In this document: positions 7,666-12,874 of the stretch, one piece after another
How positions within the stretch are numbered: position 1 is the first letter of the stretch
How the letters are laid out: the number at the start of each line of letters is the position of its first letter
From: a virus
Strand: one strand, 5' to 3'
Virus record (IMG/VR): IMGVR_UViG_3300007609_000076
Span: 1 to 27,429 of that record
DNA length: 27,429 nt
Made by a program: the position numbers and the translations under genes
Notes under the pieces: model-generated
What the model saw: the letters and a program-made list of their open reading frames with translations, nothing else
What the model was told of the DNA's origin: nothing
Database searches by the model: none

Positions 7666-7693
7666 TTGGACTTTTCTCGTGCCCCGATATAGT
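7666..7693 (+). promoter_or_regulatory. Candidate sigma70-type promoter overlapping palindrome 1
   Basis: TTGGAC (7666-7671) and TATAGT (7688-7693) are separated by 16 bases. The -10 hexamer lies in the centre of the 38-bp palindrome, a typical layout for an operator that blocks RNA polymerase. The second palindrome has CATAGT in the same place and only a weak -35 (GATTAC, 9044-9049). Confidence 0.5.
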
Positions 7694-7712
7694 GTAGTGT
7701 CGGGGCACGAGA
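7675..7712 (+). repeat. 38-bp palindrome, copy 1 (15-bp arms, TAGTGTAG centre)
   Basis: Arms 7675-7689 and 7698-7712 are inverted repeats with one mismatch (G-U in RNA), around TAGTGTAG. A copy with a perfect stem and identical centre lies at 9053-9090. In both, seven bases separate the palindrome from the leader AGGAGACAACGACCATGAC. It could be an operator at the DNA level or a 5' mRNA stem-loop. No T run follows, so it is not a typical terminator. Confidence 0.85.
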
Positions 7713-7733
7713 CAAACACAGGAGACAACGACC

Positions 7734-8003
7734 ATGACCAAACTCAGCCTCGCCCGCCTTGCCACGCTCAAGCGTAACGCCGGCATGTCCCGCTTTGTTG
7801 ACCGCCCGCGGCCCGGCCCCCGTGTCGATCGCAAATGGTGCATGACAGTCTGCGGCGACTGCGTGATCCTGTATCACCCAGAAAGCGACGAATGGGTCAT
7901 GCGTGTAAGCGGGCGCAAGATCGACCACCGGATCCCCGGGGACAGTGGCCCCGCCCAGATCAACGCCCAGTGGCGGAGCTTCTGCAAGACCCACAACGCC
8001 TGA
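7734..8003 (+). CDS. Small protein of unknown function behind palindrome 1
   Basis: This 89-residue protein is unrecognised. The start ATG 7734 sits behind AGGAGACAACGACC, the leader shared with two other genes. The N-terminus (about 1-33) is basic and rich in Arg, Gly and Pro, and the rest contains KWCMTVCGDCVILYHP with three closely spaced cysteines (C36, C40, C43), which may bind metal. A predicted beta hairpin follows (DEWVMRVSGRKIDHRI), and there is a C-terminal Cys/His (SFCKTHNA). It is the first gene after the probable promoter and operator, so it likely opens a small transcription unit. Zinc or DNA binding is possible but unproven. Confidence 0.75.
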   Translation: MTKLSLARLATLKRNAGMSRFVDRPRPGPRVDRKWCMTVCGDCVILYHPESDEWVMRVSGRKIDHRIPGDSGPAQINAQWRSFCKTHNA

Positions 8004-8026
8004 ACCTAACTGAGGAGACAACGACC

Positions 8027-8356
8027 ATGACCGACCATAAGACCGAGAATTTCAAGCGGATCAACGACCCCCGGGTCGAGAAGATCGTGAAGATGATCGA
8101 CGTAATCGCCAAGAGCGCGGCGTCTATGCGGATCCACGAGCTCGACGTCGCCCGGATGTTCCAGCCTGTCACAGACAAGATCCGCGAGACTGTGGACGAG
8201 GACGCCGTCGCCATGACCCAACCGGCCCCCAGCAAGCCCGTTGCCGCCTCCCCGTTCGTTGCACGGGAGATCGAGGTCCTCGAGCACCTGACCACGCAAC
8301 AGCTCGTCGATCGCATGATCGCGGCCGGCGCCATACTCGCAGATCGGAGAAAATGA
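8027..8356 (+). CDS. Helical protein of unknown function
   Basis: This 109-residue protein is unrecognised. The frame is open upstream into the previous gene, but ATG 8027 follows the exact leader AGGAGACAACGACC and is clearly the start. Residues 1-60 look mostly helical and amphipathic (VEKIVKMIDVIAKSAASM). A Pro/Ala-rich linker occupies about 64-75, and a second helical part (REIEVLEHLTTQQLVDRMIAAGAIL) ends the protein. It is followed two bases later by the next small gene. Confidence 0.75.
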   Translation: MTDHKTENFKRINDPRVEKIVKMIDVIAKSAASMRIHELDVARMFQPVTDKIRETVDEDAVAMTQPAPSKPVAASPFVAREIEVLEHLTTQQLVDRMIAAGAILADRRK

Positions 8357-8357
8357 T

Positions 8358-8606
8358 ATGCCTATGACCCAAACGACAAAGATCGTCACCACGACCTCGG
8401 TCCGGCGCGAGCTGGATCGAGAGGCCCTCCTCGAGCTCCTGTTCCCGGGGCATTTGAGCGAGAGCCTCGAGGCCGGCCGGTTCGGACCTATCCGGATCTT
8501 TATCGACGTCCCCGGGGGCGGTGACTACTCGAACGAGCGCCTCGACGTCGGGACAGACGTCCCGCTCGTCGTCGAGTTTCAGCTGATCAAAGAGGAGATT
8601 GAATAA
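8358..8606 (+). CDS. Small protein of unknown function
   Basis: This 82-residue protein is unrecognised. It starts at ATG 8358 (a second ATG at 8364 is possible) after AGATCGGAGAAAATGAT, where GGAG serves as ribosome site. It is acidic, with a helix (RELDREALLELLF) followed by predicted beta strands (IRIFIDVPGG, VPLVVEFQLI). The stop overlaps the next start as TAATG, so the genes are coupled. No membrane segment or motif is evident. Confidence 0.72.
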   Translation: MPMTQTTKIVTTTSVRRELDREALLELLFPGHLSESLEAGRFGPIRIFIDVPGGGDYSNERLDVGTDVPLVVEFQLIKEEIE

Positions 8607-9043
8607 TGCGCCTGATCACGAACACACATGTAGCCCTCCTGCGGTTCAATACCGGGACGCTCTGGTATTGCGCCAAAGGTACAGACGACGCCCTCGTCGG
8701 CGTCTGCAAAGAGTTCCGCCGAGCCATTGCAGCCGATCGGAACATAGACCGGCACGCCCTGAAAGACCGCGTGTTCGATCGGGTCTATGTTTACACCGTG
8801 CCCCCGGGGAGCTTTCTCTACTGGGACGACCACGGCTCCTTTATCGTCGACGAGGATAGCCGTCGCGTGACCGGAGCGGCCTCGGTCGCTATGGTGTACG
8901 ACAATGTCCACAATCGGCGCCCCCTGTCCACGTGCCGCATAAATGCGAAAGAGGCGGACCGCGTGAACAGCCGGGCGGCCGAGGCGACCCTCCGGGGGCT
9001 CCCCCCGATCGGATCCGTCCTCGTCGAACCGATCGTTCAATGA
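8606..9043 (+). CDS. Protein of unknown function
   Basis: This 145-residue protein is unrecognised. It starts at an ATG that overlaps the upstream stop as TAATG. The sequence alternates short strands and helices (VALLRFNTGTLWYC; LVGVCKEFRRAI; VYVYTVPPGSFLYWDDHGSFIVDED), suggesting a compact soluble alpha/beta fold. It has no signal peptide, membrane segment or familiar catalytic motif. It ends ten bases before palindrome 2, so it closes the small-gene unit that begins at 7734. Confidence 0.75.
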   Translation: MRLITNTHVALLRFNTGTLWYCAKGTDDALVGVCKEFRRAIAADRNIDRHALKDRVFDRVYVYTVPPGSFLYWDDHGSFIVDEDSRRVTGAASVAMVYDNVHNRRPLSTCRINAKEADRVNSRAAEATLRGLPPIGSVLVEPIVQ

Positions 9044-9052
9044 GATTACTTG

Positions 9053-9090
9053 TCTCGTGCCCCGACATAGTGTAGTGTCGGGGCACGAGA
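9053..9090 (+). repeat. 38-bp palindrome, copy 2 (perfect 15-bp arms)
   Basis: Arms 9053-9067 and 9076-9090 are perfectly complementary around TAGTGTAG. The element differs from copy 1 at a single base (C instead of T at 9066), and that change makes the stem perfect. The same seven-base spacer and 19-base leader follow, so the duplicated unit is 63 bp. Confidence 0.87.
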
Positions 9091-9111
9091 TTAACCAAGG
9101 AGACAACGACC

Positions 9112-9621
9112 ATGACTACCGCTTACCAGACCGCCCCGACCGCCGCCCCGGCCCCGCACGCCCCCAGCGAGGACGGCCGCCTCTTTGATGCAGATCAAAT
9201 CGCGGCGTTCATGACCGCCGGCAAGTCCACGTTTACGCTCGTATCCCAGCACACCGGAACGCGTTACACTTACCGGATCCGGGCGAACAAAACCTTTCCG
9301 ACTATGTTTTTTGTCGAGACGCTTGTCGGCTCGGACAACGAGAGCGATTTTCTCTATATCGGCTACATGCGGGTCGACGCCGGGGGGAACCTGATATCGC
9401 ATTTCCGGACCGGCTCGTGCCTGTACGCGGGGCAGAAAGGCCGACCGAACGACGTCCGGTTCAAGGCTCTCTCGTGGCTGACGACCGCTCTCTCCCGGGA
9501 TTACGTCCCCCGGACGGTCGAGTTCTGGCACGAGGGGCGCTGTGGGCGCTGTAACCGCAAGCTGACGGATCCCGAGAGCATCGCGTCCGGGTTCGGCCCT
9601 GAGTGCCGCAAGCGCGTATGA
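9112..9621 (+). CDS. DUF6011-type zinc-binding-like protein
   Basis: This 169-residue protein ends in CGRCNRKLTDPESIASGFGPEC, which matches the DUF6011 signature: paired cysteines (CGRC) followed by LTDPESI and GPEC, probably a small zinc-binding motif. The N-terminal 30 residues are Ala/Pro-rich and likely flexible. The middle (about 33-140) is a predicted beta-rich domain starting FMTAGKSTFTLVS. DUF6011 occurs widely in phages and actinobacteria, often as a C-terminal tag of unclear function. The start follows palindrome 2 and the shared leader. The stop overlaps an ATG at 9618. The domain call is good; function is unknown. Confidence 0.82.
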   Translation: MTTAYQTAPTAAPAPHAPSEDGRLFDADQIAAFMTAGKSTFTLVSQHTGTRYTYRIRANKTFPTMFFVETLVGSDNESDFLYIGYMRVDAGGNLISHFRTGSCLYAGQKGRPNDVRFKALSWLTTALSRDYVPRTVEFWHEGRCGRCNRKLTDPESIASGFGPECRKRV

Positions 9622-9779
9622 CCCCGCTCCCCCGCGCCATGGAGGCCGAGCTCGATCGGCTCGGCCTCGTAGCCCCCCGGCCGCCGGTGCCCGTTTACGC
9701 GCCCCCGTGGCTCCCGTCCTATCCCGGCGAGATACCGCCGTTCTCACACCACTCGAACCTAACTAAGGACACCAGAAAC
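9618..9779 (+). other. Open stretch in frame before the PP-loop gene: small-gene remnant or N-terminal extension
   Basis: ATG 9618 overlaps the DUF6011 stop as ATGA, the coupling style used through this operon, and opens 54 codons that run without a stop into the PP-loop gene. The peptide (MTPLPRAMEAELDRLGL onwards) is Pro-rich with base composition like the phage genes, unlike the gene after it. It has no good Shine-Dalgarno. It may be a real N-terminal extension, or the start of a small phage gene whose end was lost when the next gene arrived. Confidence 0.35.
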
Positions 9780-10757
9780 ATGAAAACCCAGCACATTGTT
9801 AACGTGTCAGGCGGTAAGGATAGCGGAGCCTGTCTCGAGCTCGCCCTTATGCGTGGCATAAAATTCCGTTCGGTTATGGCGGATACAGACAACGAGGCTC
9901 GCGTGACGCGCGATCACGTTGCCGCGCTGTCCGAGCGGTTGATCGCACACGGGCAAACGCCGGTTGAGCTCGTAAAAAGCGATTTTTCCGGGCGACTGAA
10001 AACTAAACGCGAGCACATACAGAAAAACTGGTCCCGCGCTGGGGTTCCGCAAGATCGCATAGATCGCGCCCTCGAAATCCTGCGCCCTAGCGGTAACGTC
10101 TTTCTTGATCTGTGCCTTTGGAAAGGACGTTTCCCATCTCGTCGCAGCCAATTTTGCACTGAGTTTCTAAAACAGGATGCAATTTTTCGCGGCGTTTTAG
10201 AGCCGGCGCTACGTCGCACGCCAGTTGTTCAGTGGCTCGGCGTCAGAAGGGACGAAAGTCCCGCTCGAGCGCGAGCTCCGATGTTTCGTAAGACCCGTAT
10301 CAATGGAATGTACCCGCTCATATCGTTTTCTCCTATTATCCACTGGTCTGGGGAAAACGCGGTGAATTTTGCGCAAAACCGAGGCGCCCCTGTCAACCCC
10401 CTCTATTACCAAGGCTTTACGCGTGTCGGCTGCTTTCCCTGCATAAACGCGTCAAAAAACGAAATAGCGCGGATTGGGATCCACCACCCGGAGGAAATAG
10501 CGATACGCGCAGAATGGGAGGATCTGGTCGCGGATGCGTCTAAGCGGGGAGCAGCAACTTTTTTCGCTGCAAAAACCACTCCTAGGGGCGCCGCGCTTGC
10601 GAAATCTGACGAGGCTGCAGCTTCGACCGATTATCCACGTATCCCCGAGGTCGTAGACTGGGCCAGAACAGCGCGAGGCGGTAAACGCCGAGACCCTGAA
10701 AGAGATGCGGAGCTCGAGAGTACGTTATGTTCCTCTGCGTATGGCCTTTGCGAATAA
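9780..10757 (+). CDS. PAPS reductase/DndC-like PP-loop ATP pyrophosphatase family protein
   Basis: This 325-residue protein belongs to the PAPS reductase-like N-type ATP pyrophosphatases. Seen: PP-loop SGGKDS (10-15), ADTDNE (34-39), the conserved FCTEFLK region with C126, and GCFPC (C218, C221) in a late domain. Extra cysteines (C317, C324) lie near the end. Such enzymes activate a substrate with ATP; relatives reduce PAPS or, as DndC, take part in DNA phosphorothioation. ATG 9780 follows AAGGA in a leader (GAACCTAACTAAGGA) resembling that before 8027; an upstream start at 9618 is possible. The gene is visibly more AT-rich than its neighbours (line 10141-10200 is 26/60 GC against 38/60 at 4021-4080) and poorer in GATC, so it was probably acquired recently. 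The substrate is unknown. Confidence 0.87.
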   Translation: MKTQHIVNVSGGKDSGACLELALMRGIKFRSVMADTDNEARVTRDHVAALSERLIAHGQTPVELVKSDFSGRLKTKREHIQKNWSRAGVPQDRIDRALEILRPSGNVFLDLCLWKGRFPSRRSQFCTEFLKQDAIFRGVLEPALRRTPVVQWLGVRRDESPARARAPMFRKTRINGMYPLISFSPIIHWSGENAVNFAQNRGAPVNPLYYQGFTRVGCFPCINASKNEIARIGIHHPEEIAIRAEWEDLVADASKRGAATFFAAKTTPRGAALAKSDEAAASTDYPRIPEVVDWARTARGGKRRDPERDAELESTLCSSAYGLCE

Positions 10758-10770
10758 GCAGATCCCCCAA

Positions 10771-10794
10771 GCGGCCCGGGGGACAGAGGGCCGC
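10771..10794 (+). promoter_or_regulatory. Hairpin after the PP-loop gene
   Basis: GCGGCCC (10771-10777) pairs with GGGCCGC (10788-10794) over a ten-base loop, 14 bases after the PP-loop stop. No T run follows. It may end or protect the upstream mRNA. The rest of the 156-base gap shows no convincing gene. Confidence 0.4.
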
Positions 10795-10862
10795 ACAAGA
10801 GAAAGGAGAGCCCCCATAGCAGACACCCACGCGGACTAGGCATGTCCCTGCCGATCCCGCAA

Positions 10863-10888
10863 GCTCCGGGGCGACCACGCCCCGGAGC
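10863..10888 (+). promoter_or_regulatory. Perfect 11-bp hairpin upstream of the membrane-protein gene
   Basis: GCTCCGGGGCG (10863-10873) pairs perfectly with CGCCCCGGAGC (10878-10888) across an ACCA loop, 25 bases before ATG 10914. The absence of a T run argues against a simple terminator. The place suggests a 5' leader structure or a factor-dependent terminator. Confidence 0.55.
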
Positions 10889-10913
10889 GACCTCACATCT
10901 AGGAGACTGACCA

Positions 10914-11309
10914 ATGAGCCAGAAAATCAAGAAATATGACCCCCTCGCCGACGTCGAGAACCTGATCGACGGGGACCAGATCGACGAGGAGCTGATCGTC
11001 GCCCAGAGGCTCCGCCGGGAGCACCGCTGGATCCTGATCGCGACTATCGTCGTCGCCGCCGCTGTTGTTTTTGCCAGTATAAACACCCGTGACGATCTCC
11101 GGGACGCACGCCTCGCCGAGTGCTCGCATTTTGTCCACGCCCAGACCGGCGCGCTCGACCGTGAGACGACCGGGACAAGCCGTCTTGTGACCCAGAACCC
11201 GCCCGTCCCGGACCGCATGCGCGCGGGGTACGAGCGCGGCTGGACCTCCGGGATCCCCGCGTCCTACTGGGCCGACCGCTACGTCGCTTGTATGGGAGAT
11301 CAGATCTGA
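10914..11309 (+). CDS. Single-pass membrane protein of unknown function
   Basis: This 131-residue protein has an acidic cytoplasmic-looking N-terminus, an RLRREHR stretch, then one hydrophobic segment WILIATIVVAAAVVFASI at about residues 39-56, and an approximately 75-residue remainder. By the positive-inside rule the N-terminus is inside and the C-terminal part outside the membrane, with two cysteines (C70, C127) that could pair in the periplasm. The start is preceded by AGGAGACTGACCA, a variant of the shared leader. The stop overlaps the next start as TGATG. It could act at the host envelope, for example in superinfection exclusion, but no motif shows this. Confidence 0.78.
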   Translation: MSQKIKKYDPLADVENLIDGDQIDEELIVAQRLRREHRWILIATIVVAAAVVFASINTRDDLRDARLAECSHFVHAQTGALDRETTGTSRLVTQNPPVPDRMRAGYERGWTSGIPASYWADRYVACMGDQI

Positions 11310-11599
11310 TGCCGTTCAAACACATAGAAGGCGAGACCGCCGTCGTAGCCCTTGGGGGCGTGTTTAAGGTTTGCGATCTCTACGAGCGGGACGGGAAACT
11401 CTTTGCGGCCGTGGCCGGCGGGTTCGTCCGGCTCTACGAGAACGGGAGCACGTCGAAACCTAAGCTCTTGATCGAGAGCATACAGATAGACGCCCCGCTC
11501 TATCGCGATCGGTTCGGTCGCCTCTGCACAGAACAAGGCGAGGGCCGGACCGCCTTGTCCTCTGAGCGAAACGAAACTCTCTTGCTAGGAAAGGATTAA
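11309..11599 (+). CDS. Small beta-rich protein of unknown function
   Basis: This 96-residue protein is unrecognised. It starts at ATG 11309, overlapping the stop of the membrane-protein gene as TGATG; the frame is open slightly further upstream, but the overlap start is preferred. The sequence is a run of short predicted strands (ETAVVALGGVFKVCDLYERDGKLFAAVAGGFVRLY), resembling a small SH3-like barrel, followed by a charged tail. No catalytic residues are evident. Confidence 0.72.
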   Translation: MPFKHIEGETAVVALGGVFKVCDLYERDGKLFAAVAGGFVRLYENGSTSKPKLLIESIQIDAPLYRDRFGRLCTEQGEGRTALSSERNETLLLGKD

Positions 11600-11602
11600 A
11601 CC

Positions 11603-11776
11603 ATGTCAGAGACGAAAAACAAAACCCGGGCCGAAATGGATAACACCTACCTCGAGAACCTCGAAAGGCGTGGCTTGACCTATGTCAAGGTCCTTGTCCC
11701 GCTCGAGGACGTCGACCGGATCAAAAATATCGCCCGGACCGCGCGCGCAGAAGCCGCAAAGGAGGCGGAGCTGTGA
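11603..11776 (+). CDS. Short protein, possible ribbon-helix-helix fold
   Basis: This 57-residue gene is easily missed because of its size. ATG 11603 is preceded by AGGAAAGGA. The charged N-terminus leads to LTYVKVLVPLEDVDRIKNIARTARAEAAKEAE: a possible strand (YVKVLVP, 27-33) followed by helices, which fits a short RHH-like DNA-binding protein, although the second helix is not typical. Its last codons hold the Shine-Dalgarno of the next gene, and its stop overlaps that GTG start. Reading frame and coupling make it likely real. Confidence 0.65.
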   Translation: MSETKNKTRAEMDNTYLENLERRGLTYVKVLVPLEDVDRIKNIARTARAEAAKEAEL

Positions 11777-11985
11777 GATTGTCCAGAGCGCAAAGCGACG
11801 CGGTTCGTATGGCCCGGGAGGCGCTGCACGCCTTGCCCCCCGAGGTCGCCTGTAGGGCCGCCATACAGGCCCTAGAAGAACACCCCCGGGCGACGCCCCT
11901 CCTGCTCGAGGACGCGGGGAACAAGCTCGGCCGCGCCGGGCACGAGAAAGGGAGGGGATACCCGTGCGCGACGTCTCCGATCTGA
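11773..11985 (+). CDS. Small helical protein of unknown function
   Basis: This 70-residue protein begins at GTG 11773, overlapping the upstream stop as GTGA, with AAAGGAGG seven bases upstream, the strongest ribosome site in this stretch. The first 50 residues are predicted helical (SRAQSDAVRMAREALHALP; CRAAIQALEEH), and the tail is Gly/Arg-rich. It overlaps the next gene by 22 bases. I see no motif that gives a function. Confidence 0.68.
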   Translation: MRLSRAQSDAVRMAREALHALPPEVACRAAIQALEEHPRATPLLLEDAGNKLGRAGHEKGRGYPCATSPI

Positions 11986-12191
11986 TTAAAACCCCTGTTC
12001 AGCTCAACGAGGACGAGAAAAAGTGGGTCCTGTTCACGGTCAATAGCTTGACCGAACTGCGCGGGGACGACGAAAACGCAAACACGATTATAGAGCTTTG
12101 CCCGACGACCCGGGATTTGTTGATCCTGCTATTGTCGGCTGGGGCTGTAGCGGTCGAGAAGGGGATAGTTTTTCCGCGCGATACAGAGTAA
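11964..12191 (+). CDS. Small protein of unknown function, last gene of the plus-strand block
   Basis: This 75-residue protein starts at GTG 11964, with GGGAGGGG six bases upstream. It is acidic and likely helical, with a C-terminal hydrophobic stretch DLLILLLSAGAVAV (about residues 51-64). That stretch is short for a membrane segment and could instead be a buried helix. It is the final plus-strand gene before the terminator at 12242. No family is recognised. Confidence 0.7.
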   Translation: MRDVSDLIKTPVQLNEDEKKWVLFTVNSLTELRGDDENANTIIELCPTTRDLLILLLSAGAVAVEKGIVFPRDTE

Positions 12192-12241
12192 GCTCAAGGT
12201 TCACTGTTCTGTTACCTGATGGGACATTGCCTCAAACACCT

Positions 12242-12268
12242 AGCCCCGGCCTCGGCCGGGGCTTTTTT
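12242..12268 (+). terminator. Rho-independent terminator for the plus-strand genes
   Basis: AGCCCCGGCC pairs with GGCCGGGGCT around a TC centre, followed directly by six T residues on the plus strand. On the minus strand no T run follows the stem, so it acts for plus-strand transcripts. It sits exactly at the meeting point with the minus-strand lysis genes. Confidence 0.93.
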
Positions 12269-12528
12269 CATGCTTTACAGCCGGCCTCGAACCCGTCGAG
12301 GAACCGATCCCAAGGGACAAGCGCGGATCCCTCCCCCTCGAGCGCCTCGTCGTCGGCCAGAACCCCGGCCGTAACGCTCCGGGCCGGCTCTCCCAGTAGC
12401 TCGGAGCACAACGCCGGGGGCTTACCCGCCAGAGAGGCGATCGAGCCGTTCTCGCAGCCTGCGGCGAGCGTTATCGCGATCAAGGCTATGGCTGTTGAGG
12501 GCCTTCTGAATATCTTCTCTCGTGTCAT
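12268..12528 (-). CDS. Probable outer-membrane spanin subunit (Rz1-like lipoprotein)
   Basis: This 86-residue protein begins with a classic lipoprotein signal: charged MTREKIFRRP, hydrophobic STAIALIAITLAAG, then C25 (LAAGC), the predicted lipidated cysteine. The mature part is about 62 residues. It overlaps the upstream coiled-coil membrane protein gene by 107 bases in another frame, as Rz1 overlaps Rz. Together with holin and endolysin next door this supports an o-spanin, which joins the i-spanin to disrupt the outer membrane in lysis. The mature part is not Pro-rich, unlike lambda Rz1, so the call is moderate. The start has GAGG six bases upstream. Confidence 0.68.
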   Translation of the reverse strand: MTREKIFRRPSTAIALIAITLAAGCENGSIASLAGKPPALCSELLGEPARSVTAGVLADDEALEGEGSALVPWDRFLDGFEAGCKA

Positions 12529-12691
12529 AGTCCGCCTCTGTTATCTCCCGGGCGATCCGGTCCGTCGCCCGCCTCTCCCCGTCTTTCCGAGCCGACCGGC
12601 GGCCCAGTGCGCCCCACACAAGCGCGGCGATCGTTGTCACGGCCCCGACGAGGAGCTCGACGGGGACGAGCTCGAGTAGCGCCCCTATCAT
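12422..12691 (-). CDS. Probable inner-membrane spanin subunit (Rz-like)
   Basis: This 89-residue protein has an N-terminal hydrophobic segment (about 10-30, VELLVGAVTTIAALVWGAL), then a highly charged region (RRSARKDGERRATDR onwards) likely to form a coiled coil. That is the i-spanin layout: anchored in the inner membrane, reaching across the periplasm. I chose ATG 12691, which overlaps the holin stop as ATGA; an in-frame ATG at 12703 would add four residues. Its 3' part carries the lipoprotein gene in another frame. Many phages have a similar short protein here without proven spanin activity, so function is inferred from architecture. Confidence 0.66.
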   Translation of the reverse strand: MIGALLELVPVELLVGAVTTIAALVWGALGRRSARKDGERRATDRIAREITEADYDTREDIQKALNSHSLDRDNARRRLRERLDRLSGG

Positions 12692-12873
12692 CCCGTGAAC
12701 CATGTCCGGAACGTGGCGATCAGAGCCGGCCCTAAGATCAGGGTGAGCTCGGTCAAAGGCTGTTGCGCGGCCGGCGGGATCAAGTCGAACGCGACGGCGA
12801 GGCCGATCGCGAGCATGACGACGGACGTCCAGTTGATTTTAGACCGCGCCGCCGGGTTGATTTGTGTCTGCAT
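12688..12873 (-). CDS. Holin-like small membrane protein
   Basis: This 61-residue protein has two hydrophobic segments (about residues 17-32 and 43-59) joined by a short Pro-containing turn (DLIPPAAQQPLTE). It lies between the endolysin and the spanin-like pair, which is the usual holin position. Such proteins form inner-membrane lesions that let the endolysin out or trigger lysis. AGGAGG seven bases before ATG 12873 lies inside the end of the endolysin gene. No holin family was confirmed by search. Confidence 0.78.
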   Translation of the reverse strand: MQTQINPAARSKINWTSVVMLAIGLAVAFDLIPPAAQQPLTELTLILGPALIATFRTWFTG

Positions 12874-12874
12874 A

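Noticed and set aside
7675-9090. CRISPR-like repeats
   Set aside because: There are only two copies, 1378 bases apart, with genes between, so there is no array.
10758-10913. tRNA or extra small gene in the longest gap
   Set aside because: No cloverleaf with CCA-side pairing and no frame with start, ribosome site and sensible length is visible. Two hairpins are the only structure.
12242-12268. Bidirectional terminator
   Set aside because: Only the plus-strand side has a T run after the stem. The minus side is followed by AGGTGTTTGAGG.
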